A program made the translations under genes and the position numbers. From Verrucomicrobiota bacterium (lineage in GTDB: Bacteria > Verrucomicrobiota > Verrucomicrobiia > Opitutales > Opitutaceae): DNA of 6,633 nucleotides. Every line of letters begins with the position of its first letter. Within the stretch, counting starts at the first letter, position 1. Below the pieces are notes generated by a model, which saw only the letters and a list, made by a program, of their open reading frames with translations, was not told where the DNA came from and ran no database searches. Shown here piece after piece: positions 1 to 6,041 of the stretch. The stretch lies in assembly GCA_003694825.1 (NCBI GenBank), contig RFJS01000376.1:1-6633 (forward strand). Reading direction: 5' to 3'.

Positions 1-117
1 CCCGGCCGCGGCGGCGGGATCATGTGAAACCGAACCGGTCCGGGCGGAATATAGTTTTGCCGTCGGCCATTGTTTCATAGGTCATCACGTTTACCTTTCT
101 GCATCCTTCATCCGCGC

Positions 118-912
118 ATGACCACTCTCCCACAGACCGAACCGCTGAAAATAGCCGATCGCACGTTTCGATCCCGCCTGTTCGTCGGCACGGGCAAGTT
201 CTCCAGCAACGAAACGATGCGCGACGCCCTGCGCGCCAGCGGGACGGAGCTCGTCACCGTCGCCCTGAAGCGAGCCGATCTCTCGGGCCAGCACGACCCT
301 TTCGCCAACATCCTCGAATTCCTCGAGCCCGACCGCTATCTCGTCCTGCCCAACGCCGCCGGGGCCATGAACGCCGACGAAGCCGTGCGCATCGCCCGCC
401 TCGCTGCCGCCGCCGGCCTGCCCAAATGGGTCAAACTCGAGATCCATCCGGACCCCAACTACCTCCTGCCCGACCCGATCGAGACCCTCGAGGCCGCCCG
501 GATCCTCGTGAAGGAGGGCTTCACCGTGCTGCCCTACATCAACGCCGACCCCGTCCTCGCCATGCACCTGCAGGACGTCGGCGTGGCCACGGTCATGCCG
601 CTCGGCGCGCCGATCGGCAGCAATCGCGGCCTCGAGACGCGCGCGCAGATCGAAATCATCATCGAACAGGCGCGGGTGCCGGTGGTCGTCGACGCCGGCA
701 TCGGGCTGCCGTCGCACGCCGCCGCCGCCATGGAGATGGGGGCGGACGCCGTGCTGGTGAACACCGCCATCGCCATCGCCCCCGATCCTGTCGCCGCGGG
801 CAAAGCCTTCGCCGCCGCCGTGCAGGCCGGCCGCATCGCGCGTGAACAAGGGATCGGCGGCACGGTCCAACATGCCGTCGCCACCAGTCCGCTGACCGCA
901 TTCCTCGACTGA
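118..912 (+). CDS. thiG: Thiazole synthase ThiG
   Basis: ThiG makes the thiazole phosphate half of thiamine in the cytoplasm from 1-deoxy-D-xylulose 5-phosphate, dehydroglycine and the ThiS thiocarboxylate. The 264-residue product has the usual family length and reads as a complete (beta/alpha)8 barrel. Visible landmarks are the N-terminal LFVGTGKF (21-28), the LPNAAG strand (77-82), the WVKLEI strand whose K106 should form the Schiff base with the sugar, and the phosphate-binding loops PLGAPIGS (161-168) and VDAGIG (191-196), followed by VLVNTAIA (212-219). I chose ATG 118 because an in-frame TTG at 70 would add 16 residues that do not resemble ThiG. No Shine-Dalgarno sequence is visible before either start. 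It is the first gene of a plus-strand cluster, with thiH beginning 11 bases after its stop. Identity is near certain from family motifs; the exact start is slightly less so. Confidence 0.97.
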   Translation: MTTLPQTEPLKIADRTFRSRLFVGTGKFSSNETMRDALRASGTELVTVALKRADLSGQHDPFANILEFLEPDRYLVLPNAAGAMNADEAVRIARLAAAAGLPKWVKLEIHPDPNYLLPDPIETLEAARILVKEGFTVLPYINADPVLAMHLQDVGVATVMPLGAPIGSNRGLETRAQIEIIIEQARVPVVVDAGIGLPSHAAAAMEMGADAVLVNTAIAIAPDPVAAGKAFAAAVQAGRIAREQGIGGTVQHAVATSPLTAFLD

Positions 913-923
913 AATCCGCCCTC

Positions 924-2135
924 ATGGCCGCCTTTTCCCAGGTTTATCCGCAGCTCGACATCGAGAGCCTCGTCCGTGCCTCGCAGGCGCAGACCACCGA
1001 TGCCGCCGTGCGCCGCATCCTCGCCCGGGGCCGGGCCAGCACCCTCGCGGAGTTCGCCGCCCTGCTCTCGCCGGCGGCCGCCCCCCATCTCGAGACGCTT
1101 TGCCGCCTCTCCCAGGCGATCACCCGGAAATTCTTCGGAAAAACCATCCGGCTCTTCGCCCCGATCTACCTCTCGAACGAGTGCGTCAACATCTGCACCT
1201 ACTGCGGCTTCTCCCGCAACAACCCGATCCCGCGCATCACGCTGCCGGTCGAGCAGGTCGTCCGCGAGGTCGGCCTGCTGGCGCGCCAGGGTTTCCGCTC
1301 CCTGCTCATCGTCGCCGGCGAGCACCCGAAATACGTCTCCAACGGCTACGTCGAGGAAGTCATCCGGCGCTGCCTGCCGCTCATGCCGAGCATCGCGCTC
1401 GAGCTGGGTCCGCTCGAAACGCCGGACTACCGCCCCATGGTCGCGGCGGGCGCCGAAGGTCTCGCCGTGTATCAGGAGACCTATCACCGCCCCACCTACG
1501 AGCAGCTCCACACCGCCGGCCCGAAAAAGCACTACCTCTGGCGCATGGACACCCCGGAGCGCGCCTACGCCGCCGGATTCCGCCGGCTCGGCATCGGCGC
1601 CCTCTACGGGCTCTATGACTGGCGCTACGAGGCCATCTCCGTCGCCGCGCACGCCCTGCACCTGCTGCGGCACTGCTGGAAGGCGCAGATCAACATCAGC
1701 CTCCCGCGGATGCGCCCGGCCGCCGGCGGCTTCCAGCCGGAGCACCCCATGGCCGACCGCGAACTGGTCCAGACCATCGCGGCGCTGCGCCTGCTCCTGC
1801 CGCATTGCGGCATCGTCCTCTCCACCCGCGAGCCCCCGGCCCTGCGCGATGGCCTCGTGCCCCTGGGCGTCACCACGATGAGCGCCGGCTCGAGCACCGA
1901 GCCCGGCGGCTACAGCCACGCCTTCGACGAGTCCAACTGGACCCCGCACGAAGACCAGCCGGGCGAGCAGTTCCATATCGCCGACGAACGCTCCCCGGCC
2001 GAAGTCGCCGCCATGATCCGCCGGCATGGATACGAGCCGGTGTGGAAGGATTTCGATCAATCCCTTGTGACTCCGGCCCTCTTCGGCCGCGCCTCGCAGC
2101 CGGCCGCCTCAACGCTTGCCACTCCGACAGGATGA
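924..2135 (+). CDS. thiH: 2-iminoacetate synthase ThiH (radical SAM tyrosine lyase)
   Basis: ThiH cleaves tyrosine with a SAM-derived radical to give p-cresol and dehydroglycine (2-iminoacetate), which ThiG consumes. This is the oxygen-sensitive route; the alternative in many aerobes is glycine oxidase ThiO. The 403-residue protein has the radical-SAM cluster motif NECVNICTYCGFSRNN, with C87, C91 and C94 (CX3CX2C) as the 4Fe-4S ligands. Further ThiH-typical stretches are YQETYHRPTYEQLH (183-196), GPKKHY (199-204), ALYGLYDWRYE (226-236) and SAGSSTEPGGYS (320-331). The family's usual C-terminal motif EPVWKDFD is at 371-378, so about 22 further residues form an Ala/Ser/Thr-rich tail beyond the common end. 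It starts 11 bases after thiG, and its stop overlaps the thiS start as ATGA, which suggests translational coupling. No Shine-Dalgarno is visible before the ATG. Confidence 0.97.
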   Translation: MAAFSQVYPQLDIESLVRASQAQTTDAAVRRILARGRASTLAEFAALLSPAAAPHLETLCRLSQAITRKFFGKTIRLFAPIYLSNECVNICTYCGFSRNNPIPRITLPVEQVVREVGLLARQGFRSLLIVAGEHPKYVSNGYVEEVIRRCLPLMPSIALELGPLETPDYRPMVAAGAEGLAVYQETYHRPTYEQLHTAGPKKHYLWRMDTPERAYAAGFRRLGIGALYGLYDWRYEAISVAAHALHLLRHCWKAQINISLPRMRPAAGGFQPEHPMADRELVQTIAALRLLLPHCGIVLSTREPPALRDGLVPLGVTTMSAGSSTEPGGYSHAFDESNWTPHEDQPGEQFHIADERSPAEVAAMIRRHGYEPVWKDFDQSLVTPALFGRASQPAASTLATPTG

Positions 2136-2350
2136 CTGACGAAGCGACCATTACCGTCACCGCCAACGGACGCGAATACCGCATCCCGAAAAACCAGTTG
2201 CTGGATACCTTCCTCGAGTCCGTCGGCCAGAAGCCCGGGCTCGTCGTCGTGGAGCGCAACGGGATAGCGTTGACACAGTCCGAGGCTCGCAAAACCGTCC
2301 TTGAGCACGGCGACCGGCTCGAGATCGTCCGCATTGTCGCCGGCGGTTGA
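2132..2350 (+). CDS. thiS: Sulfur carrier protein ThiS
   Basis: ThiS is the ubiquitin-like sulfur carrier of thiamine synthesis. ThiF adenylates its C-terminal Gly-Gly, which is then converted to a thiocarboxylate that donates sulfur to ThiG. The 72-residue product has the normal length for the family. It begins with a beta strand ITVTANGREYRI (7-18), has the NGIAL stretch (44-48) and the GDRLEIVRIVAGG ending (60-72), and the terminal Gly71-Gly72 is intact, as function requires. The ATG overlaps the thiH stop (ATGA), and an AGG lies directly before the start, too close for a normal ribosome binding site, so reinitiation after thiH is the likely mode of translation. It is the third gene of the cluster and lies 11 bases before apaG. 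MoaD is the other ubiquitin-like carrier to consider, but size and position next to thiG and thiH favour ThiS strongly. Confidence 0.95.
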   Translation: MTDEATITVTANGREYRIPKNQLLDTFLESVGQKPGLVVVERNGIALTQSEARKTVLEHGDRLEIVRIVAGG

Positions 2351-2361
2351 CTCCCTCCTGA

Positions 2362-2757
2362 ATGGACAAGGCTCCCCAGAGTATCGAGCTGCCCGGCCTC
2401 GAGGTTGTGCTCGACAGCCTCGAATATCGCCCGGACATCTCGAATGTGCCCAGCGAGACCCCGCACGCTTTCGTCTACCACCTCACCATCCGCAACAATT
2501 CCAACCGCACGATCCGCCTGCTCGGGCGGAAGTGGGTCGTCGAGGATGCCGACGGCAACCATCGCGTGATCGAGGGTGACCGCATCGTGGGACAGACGCC
2601 CAAACTCGCCCCGGGCGAAGCGTTTTCCTACAACAGCTTTCACCTCACCGCCGGAAACGCCCGGGCCCGGGGCAGTTTTCACGGTGTCGATGAATTCGGA
2701 AACAAAATACACGTCTGCACCCCGGTCCTCGAAATGATCGTCCCGGGTCTTTCGTAG
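2362..2757 (+). CDS. apaG: ApaG domain protein (DUF525)
   Basis: This is a 131-residue single-domain protein of the ApaG family, which has an immunoglobulin/fibronectin-III-like beta sandwich. In enterobacteria apaG lies beside the diadenosine tetraphosphatase gene apaH, and mutants are linked to cobalt resistance and magnesium efflux, but its biochemical role is not settled. Recognisable family stretches are HAFVYHLTIRNNSNRTIRLLGRKWVVEDADG (35-65, shared pattern TIRN...LLGR.W.....G), IVGQTPKLAPGEAFSYNS (75-92), GSFHGVDEFGNKI (104-116) and the PVLEMIVP end (121-128). The glycine-rich GxGxxG motif reported in some ApaG proteins is altered here: positions 72-77 read GDRIVG, with Arg in place of the middle Gly. 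The gene follows thiS by 11 bases and is probably cotranscribed with the thi genes. No ribosome binding site is visible, and no apaH or ksgA lies in the window. Confidence 0.93.
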   Translation: MDKAPQSIELPGLEVVLDSLEYRPDISNVPSETPHAFVYHLTIRNNSNRTIRLLGRKWVVEDADGNHRVIEGDRIVGQTPKLAPGEAFSYNSFHLTAGNARARGSFHGVDEFGNKIHVCTPVLEMIVPGLS

Positions 2758-2765
2758 GGCGATCA

Positions 2766-2780
2766 CCGGCACCGCGCCGG
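2766..2780. terminator. Weak GC hairpin between convergent genes
   Basis: A perfect 5-bp stem CCGGC/GCCGG with the loop ACCGC lies in the 59-bp gap between the convergent apaG and metallo-hydrolase genes. It has no T-run on either side, so it is not a typical intrinsic terminator. Its position, directly after two genes that end face to face, is the only other support. A stem this short is common by chance in GC-rich DNA. Confidence 0.2.
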
Positions 2781-2816
2781 GACCGAATCCATCGCTCAGC
2801 CCCTCCCGCGCCCCGG

Positions 2817-3596
2817 CTACACTTCGATCCGCAGGCCGTCCCGGGCCAGCCCGACGCCGGCCGGCAACTGCGCTTCCACGGTCTCGTGATCGACCGCGTG
2901 GGTCAGGTGCGTCAGAAAAGTGCGCTTCGCCCCGATCGCCCCGGCCACCTCCACCGCCTCGCCGATGGACAGGTGCGTCGGGTGCGGCTCGGGTCTGAGG
3001 CCATCGACGACGAACAGATCCACCCCGCGGGCCAATTCCCGCGCCGGTCCGGGCACCGCCTTGCAGTCGGTATAATAGGCGAATCTGCGGCCGCTCCCGC
3101 GCTCCTCGAAAACAAGACCGAGCACCTGCATCGGTCCGTGGGGGAGCACCGTGCGCGACACCGTGCCCACCCCGAGGTCCAGCGTCTCGGGAAACTCGTG
3201 AAGCACGAACGCCGGGTAACCCCGATGCGCCGGACGCCCGCCGATCGCATACGGATAGATCTCCCGCACGCGCTGCAGCGCCTCCGCGCTGGAATAAACC
3301 GGCAGGCCGGGAAAATCGGGCCGATCGCAGAACCGCCGCAGATCATCCATGCCGAGCACGTGGTCGGCATGCGCGTGCGTGAGCAGAAACACATCGACCT
3401 GCACCACGCCGTGGCGGATGCACTGCTCGCGAAATTCCGGCGCCGCATCGACCTGGATGTGCAGCCCGCTCATCGTGACGTGCACGCTGGTGCGCGTGCG
3501 CTTGTTGCGCGGGTCGTCGGATCGACAAACCGAGCAGTCGCACGCGATCATCGGCACGCCCTGCGAGGTGCCGGTTCCCATGAAGAGCACTTCCAT
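2817..3596 (-). CDS. MBL-fold metallo-hydrolase, PhnP-like
   Basis: This is a 259-residue metallo-beta-lactamase-fold hydrolase resembling PhnP (COG1235 type), whose characterised member is a cyclic phosphodiesterase of phosphonate breakdown. The metal-binding motif THAHADH is at 73-79 (H74, H76, D78, H79). Further likely ligands are H153 (LPHG), D177 (YYTDCK) and H208 (HPTHLS) or H230 (LTHLTH). The N-terminus has MGTGTSQGVP followed by CDCSVC, giving C19, C21 and C24. This is the CXCXXC cluster that in PhnP binds a structural zinc together with a late histidine, here probably H233. The start at 3596 leaves the MGTGTSQG strand at the very N-terminus, as is usual in this family; a GGAG lies about 14 bases upstream, which is rather far. 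The gene is convergent with apaG, and the 197 bp between it and the terminator of the PII gene must hold its promoter, though I cannot pick one out. No phosphonate gene is nearby, so the substrate is unknown; a phosphodiester is the best guess. Confidence 0.88.
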   Translation of the reverse strand: MEVLFMGTGTSQGVPMIACDCSVCRSDDPRNKRTRTSVHVTMSGLHIQVDAAPEFREQCIRHGVVQVDVFLLTHAHADHVLGMDDLRRFCDRPDFPGLPVYSSAEALQRVREIYPYAIGGRPAHRGYPAFVLHEFPETLDLGVGTVSRTVLPHGPMQVLGLVFEERGSGRRFAYYTDCKAVPGPARELARGVDLFVVDGLRPEPHPTHLSIGEAVEVAGAIGAKRTFLTHLTHAVDHETVEAQLPAGVGLARDGLRIEV

Positions 3597-3793
3597 GAAG
3601 CCCCGTTTCTCCGCTCACATCCCCCACCCTGCCAAGCCCGTTATGCCACCCGCCAGACCGGCCGGCGGCCCCCATCAGCAGTGAGCCCCGTCGGCCCCGC
3701 GCCCGCCGCGATCTGGACAACGCCGACCGCCCACCGCCCGTGCGCCGGACAGGCCCGTCCGCGCCCCGCGAGGCGCCCGCACCCGGTGGATAC

Positions 3794-3825
3794 GAAAAAG
3801 CCGGTTCCGCAAAGGGAACCGGCTT
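3794..3825 (-). terminator. Intrinsic terminator of the amtB-PII operon
   Basis: On the minus strand an 11-bp perfect stem (AAGCCGGTTCC / GGAACCGGCTT, arms at 3815-3825 and 3798-3808) encloses a 6-base loop. The stem's 3' end runs directly into a T-tract: the five A bases at 3795-3799 on the plus strand read as TTTTT, partly within the arm. It begins 47 bases after the PII stop codon, the right place to end the amtB-PII transcript. The plus-strand reading has no T-run after the stem, so termination is directional. Confidence 0.92.
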
Positions 3826-3872
3826 GCAAAATCGTTCGGCGGAGAAAGCTCCGAGCCGGCAGTCCCGCCCGG

Positions 3873-4232
<360 letters not shown>

Positions 4233-4257
4233 TTAAGTTATTGACGGTTACCCGGAT

Positions 4258-4293
4258 GCGCCCCCGGGTGCAAGTTTCGAGTCCCCGGGGCGC
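4258..4293 (-). repeat. Imperfect inverted repeat in the amtB-PII gap
   Basis: Two 11-base arms, 4258-4268 (GCGCCCCCGGG) and 4283-4293 (CCCCGGGGCGC), pair at 10 of 11 positions with one central mismatch and a 14-base loop. The hairpin sits 17 bases after the amtB stop codon. It has no following T-run, so full termination is unlikely. It could slow read-through, protect the amtB message end, or mark a processing point that sets the ratio of AmtB to PII. The function is inferred; the symmetry is read directly. Confidence 0.55.
4269..4284 (-). promoter_or_regulatory. Weak sigma-54-like element before the PII gene
   Basis: Read on the minus strand, the 16-mer GGACTCGAAACTTGCA has a complete -12 half (TTGCA) and 4 of 7 matches in the -24 half (consensus TGGCACG). 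The near-invariant GG is displaced by one base, giving one extra base of spacing to the GC. If used, transcription would begin near 4258, about 46 bases before the PII start, which resembles the leader of amtB. The site falls in the loop and arm of the inverted repeat at 4258-4293. The shifted GG makes this a weak candidate. Confidence 0.25.
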
Positions 4294-4309
4294 GCAAGCC
4301 CGGCCTGGT

Positions 4310-5704
4310 TTACTTCGTGGCCGCCTGAAAGTCCGGATAGGCTTCGTTGCCGTGCTCGCCGATGTCGAGGCCCTCGAGCTCCTCTTCGGGACTGACCCGC
4401 AGCCCGATGGTTGCCTTGATCGCCGAAAAGATAATGAGCGACCCGATGAAGGCGAAGGCCGAGACGGAGAGCGTGCCGACGAGCTGCGAGAAGAACGAGC
4501 CGGGACCGAAGATACCGACGGCGAGCGTTCCCCAGATGCCACACACGCCGTGCACCGAGACAGCGCCCACCGGATCGTCGATCTTGATCTTGTCGAAGAA
4601 GAGAATCGAGAAGACCACGATCACACCCGCGATCAGGCCGACGATCACCGCCGACCACGGCCCCATGCCGTCCGCTCCGGCCGTGATGCCAACGAGGCCG
4701 GCGAGGATGCCGTTGAGCGACATCGAGAGATCCGGCTTTTTCAGAAGGATCCACGACGTCGCCAGTGATCCGAGGGCGCCGGCACATGCCGCCAGGGTCG
4801 TCGTCACGAAGACCAGCGAAACCGCCGCCGGATCGGCACTGAGGACGGACCCCCCATTGAAGCCGAACCATCCGAAAAACAGCAGGAAGACGCCGATCGT
4901 CGCCAGCGGCATGCTGTGACCGAGGATCGGCTTCATCTTGCCGCCGGGCAGATACTTGCCGTGCCGGGGGCCGAGGACGAACACCGCCGCGAGCGCGGCG
5001 AAACCGCCGAAGGCATGCACGAGCGAGGAACCGGCAAAATCGATAAACTCCTTCGACTCGTCGCCGCCGCTGAGCACGCCGTTGAGCCAGCCGCCTCCCC
5101 ACTCCCAGGATCCCGTGATCGGGTAGAGGAACATCACCAGAAGCGTCGCGCCGAGCATGAAGGGCCCGAGTTTGACGCGCTCCGCCACGGCACCGGAGAC
5201 GATCGTCGCCGCCGTCGCCGCAAACATGGCCTGGAAGATAAAGTCGGTCCACGCCGTATAGTCGGCATAGGCCGGCGTCATGAATTCCGCCGCGCTGCCG
5301 AAATCCATCGCGTTCGGGATCGGGCTGCCCAGGGCAAAGAAGCCGTTGAACTCGCCCGGATACATCGCGTTGAAGCCCCAGAGCGCGTAGGTGAGGCAGC
5401 CCATGGTGACGATGAACACATTCTTGAAGAGGATGTTCACCGTGTTCTTGGACTGGGTCAGACCCGACTCCACGGTGGCGAAGCCGAGATGCATGATGAA
5501 CACCAGCGCCGCCGCGATCAGCACCCAGAGGTTGCTGATGGTGAAAAAGTCGGTCACTTCCACGGCACTCGCGGCCTGCTCGACCGCTTCGGTCGCCGCC
5601 GCGGCTGCCGCCGCATCCTGGGCATGGAGCATGCCAGGAACCAGAAGGAGGCCGCCAAGCGCCAGCCAGCGCCATGCCTTGTTGAGCGTAGTTTTGATCT
5701 TCAT
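4310..5704 (-). CDS. amtB: Ammonium transporter AmtB
   Basis: AmtB is a trimeric inner-membrane channel for ammonium/ammonia uptake, normally needed when nitrogen is scarce. The 464-residue protein starts with a signal peptide (basic MKIKTTLNKAWRW, hydrophobic 14-24, likely cleavage after LHA at 28) and an Ala-rich stretch to about 48. Then come about eleven membrane segments, from roughly 56-76 to 412-432. The ammonium transporter family signature is complete at 222-247 (DFAGSS...VLGPR). The twin pore histidines are H230 (SLVHAFGG) and H385 (SVHGVCGIWG). The cytoplasmic tail keeps the conserved EELEGLDIGEHGNEAYPDF (441-459) that contacts PII. ATG 5704 was chosen because it begins the signal peptide. 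The frame stays open upstream, but that part is not protein-like and contains the sigma-54 promoter. No clear ribosome binding site is seen. It is the first gene of the operon, with PII 98 bases downstream. Confidence 0.97.
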   Translation of the reverse strand: MKIKTTLNKAWRWLALGGLLLVPGMLHAQDAAAAAAATEAVEQAASAVEVTDFFTISNLWVLIAAALVFIMHLGFATVESGLTQSKNTVNILFKNVFIVTMGCLTYALWGFNAMYPGEFNGFFALGSPIPNAMDFGSAAEFMTPAYADYTAWTDFIFQAMFAATAATIVSGAVAERVKLGPFMLGATLLVMFLYPITGSWEWGGGWLNGVLSGGDESKEFIDFAGSSLVHAFGGFAALAAVFVLGPRHGKYLPGGKMKPILGHSMPLATIGVFLLFFGWFGFNGGSVLSADPAAVSLVFVTTTLAACAGALGSLATSWILLKKPDLSMSLNGILAGLVGITAGADGMGPWSAVIVGLIAGVIVVFSILFFDKIKIDDPVGAVSVHGVCGIWGTLAVGIFGPGSFFSQLVGTLSVSAFAFIGSLIIFSAIKATIGLRVSPEEELEGLDIGEHGNEAYPDFQAATK

Positions 5705-5762
5705 ATGGTTGATTTGAACAGTGTGGGTGAGGACCTGCGGTTTCAGGAAACGCCCTCCCTTA

Positions 5763-5778
5763 AGCAGCAGGCGTGCCA
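5763..5778 (-). promoter_or_regulatory. Sigma-54 (RpoN) promoter of amtB
   Basis: The minus strand reads TGGCACG-CCTG-CTGCT. Against the sigma-54 consensus TGGCACG-N4-TTGCW it matches all seven -24 bases and four of five -12 bases, with the GG and GC doublets at the standard spacing. Transcription would start near 5752, giving a leader of about 48 bases before the amtB ATG at 5704. Ammonium transporter operons are classic RpoN targets activated by NtrC under nitrogen limitation, so the context supports the call. The activator itself is not identified in the window. Confidence 0.85.
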
Positions 5779-5798
5779 GCCAACGGCGGTTTGTACGC

Positions 5799-5809
5799 TT
5801 TTTTATTTT
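5799..5809. promoter_or_regulatory. A/T tract between promoter and inverted repeat
   Basis: TTTTTTATTTT stands out in otherwise GC-rich sequence. It lies about 46-57 bases upstream of the predicted amtB start, between the sigma-54 element and the inverted repeat at 5841-5858. Such tracts are often intrinsically bent or bound by IHF in sigma-54 promoters, where they help loop the activator to the polymerase. I do not see a full IHF consensus, so the role is inferred from position and composition. Confidence 0.4.
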
Positions 5810-5840
5810 CCTCGGCGGCCTTGCATGGAGCCCGGCCCCC

Positions 5841-5858
5841 GCGCGCCTTCTGGCGCGC
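5841..5858. promoter_or_regulatory. 18-bp inverted repeat, possible activator site
   Basis: GCGCGCC-TTCT-GGCGCGC is a perfect 7-base dyad with a 4-base spacer, centred about 98 bases upstream of the predicted amtB transcription start. This is a usual distance for sigma-54 enhancer sites. It does not match the enterobacterial NtrC consensus (GCACC-N5-GGTGC) in sequence or spacing, so if functional it would be bound by a divergent NtrC-like protein or another regulator. GC-only dyads can arise by chance in this base composition. Confidence 0.4.
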
Positions 5859-5998
5859 CAGAAATACCCGAAAATCATCGTTGCCGCAGCAAACGTCGCG
5901 CCGCCGGAAGAGAAACCCTCCCGACCGCCGAGACGGAACCAGCCCTCCGGAACCACCGCGCCCTCTGTTCACGAGCGGCACCAAAACCCGACACCCGA

Positions 5999-6011
5999 AG
6001 GCCGCCGGCCT
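5999..6011 (-). terminator. Weak hairpin after the two-component gene
   Basis: A 5-bp stem AGGCC/GGCCT with a 3-base loop lies about 31 bases after the stop of the gene ending at 6042. On the minus strand the only T-run (TTTT) comes about 14 bases further on, too far for a standard intrinsic terminator. It is offered as the best candidate for transcription end between this gene and amtB, with little weight. Confidence 0.2.
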
Positions 6012-6041
6012 CACTGCTATCGGTGCGTATACGTCTTTTCG

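Larger units (their letters stand above)
5705..6041 (-). other. 337-bp regulatory gap upstream of amtB
   Basis: This stretch separates the partial two-component gene from amtB, both on the minus strand. It contains no credible gene. Reading toward amtB it holds a weak hairpin just after the kinase stop, an 18-bp inverted repeat, an A/T tract, a sigma-54 promoter and a leader of about 48 bases. The spacing fits an activator-dependent nitrogen-regulated control region. Apart from these elements I see nothing in the 5859-5998 part. Confidence 0.6.

Noticed and set aside
1..23. Possible divergent minus-strand start (ATG at 23) with a TATATT upstream
   Set aside because: Only seven codons are visible (proline-rich), there is no ribosome binding site and no convincing -35, so it cannot be supported.
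30..43. Imperfect palindrome around ACCGGT upstream of thiG
   Set aside because: It has two mismatches, no repeat copies and no link to a known regulator; too weak to call an operator.
70..117. TTG start giving a 16-residue longer ThiG
   Set aside because: The extension does not resemble ThiG, whereas ATG 118 gives normal length.
1..121. Open plus-strand frame from base 2 ending in TGA that overlaps the thiG ATG
   Set aside because: The roughly 40-codon peptide is not recognisable and has no clear coding character; the ATGA overlap is probably chance. It could be the end of a gene starting left of the window, but nothing supports that.
534..2060. Long minus-strand open frame of about 500 codons opposite thiG and thiH
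   Set aside because: It lies opposite two certain genes, has the Arg/Gly/Ala-rich composition of a GC-rich antisense frame, and shows no domain.
3761..3776. Short hairpin GCGCC/GGCGC upstream of the hydrolase gene
   Set aside because: A 5-bp GC stem without a T-run in very GC-rich DNA is expected by chance.
5705..5956. 84-codon in-frame upstream extension of amtB starting at a GTG
   Set aside because: The added sequence precedes a good signal peptide, is not family-like, and would contain the sigma-54 promoter.
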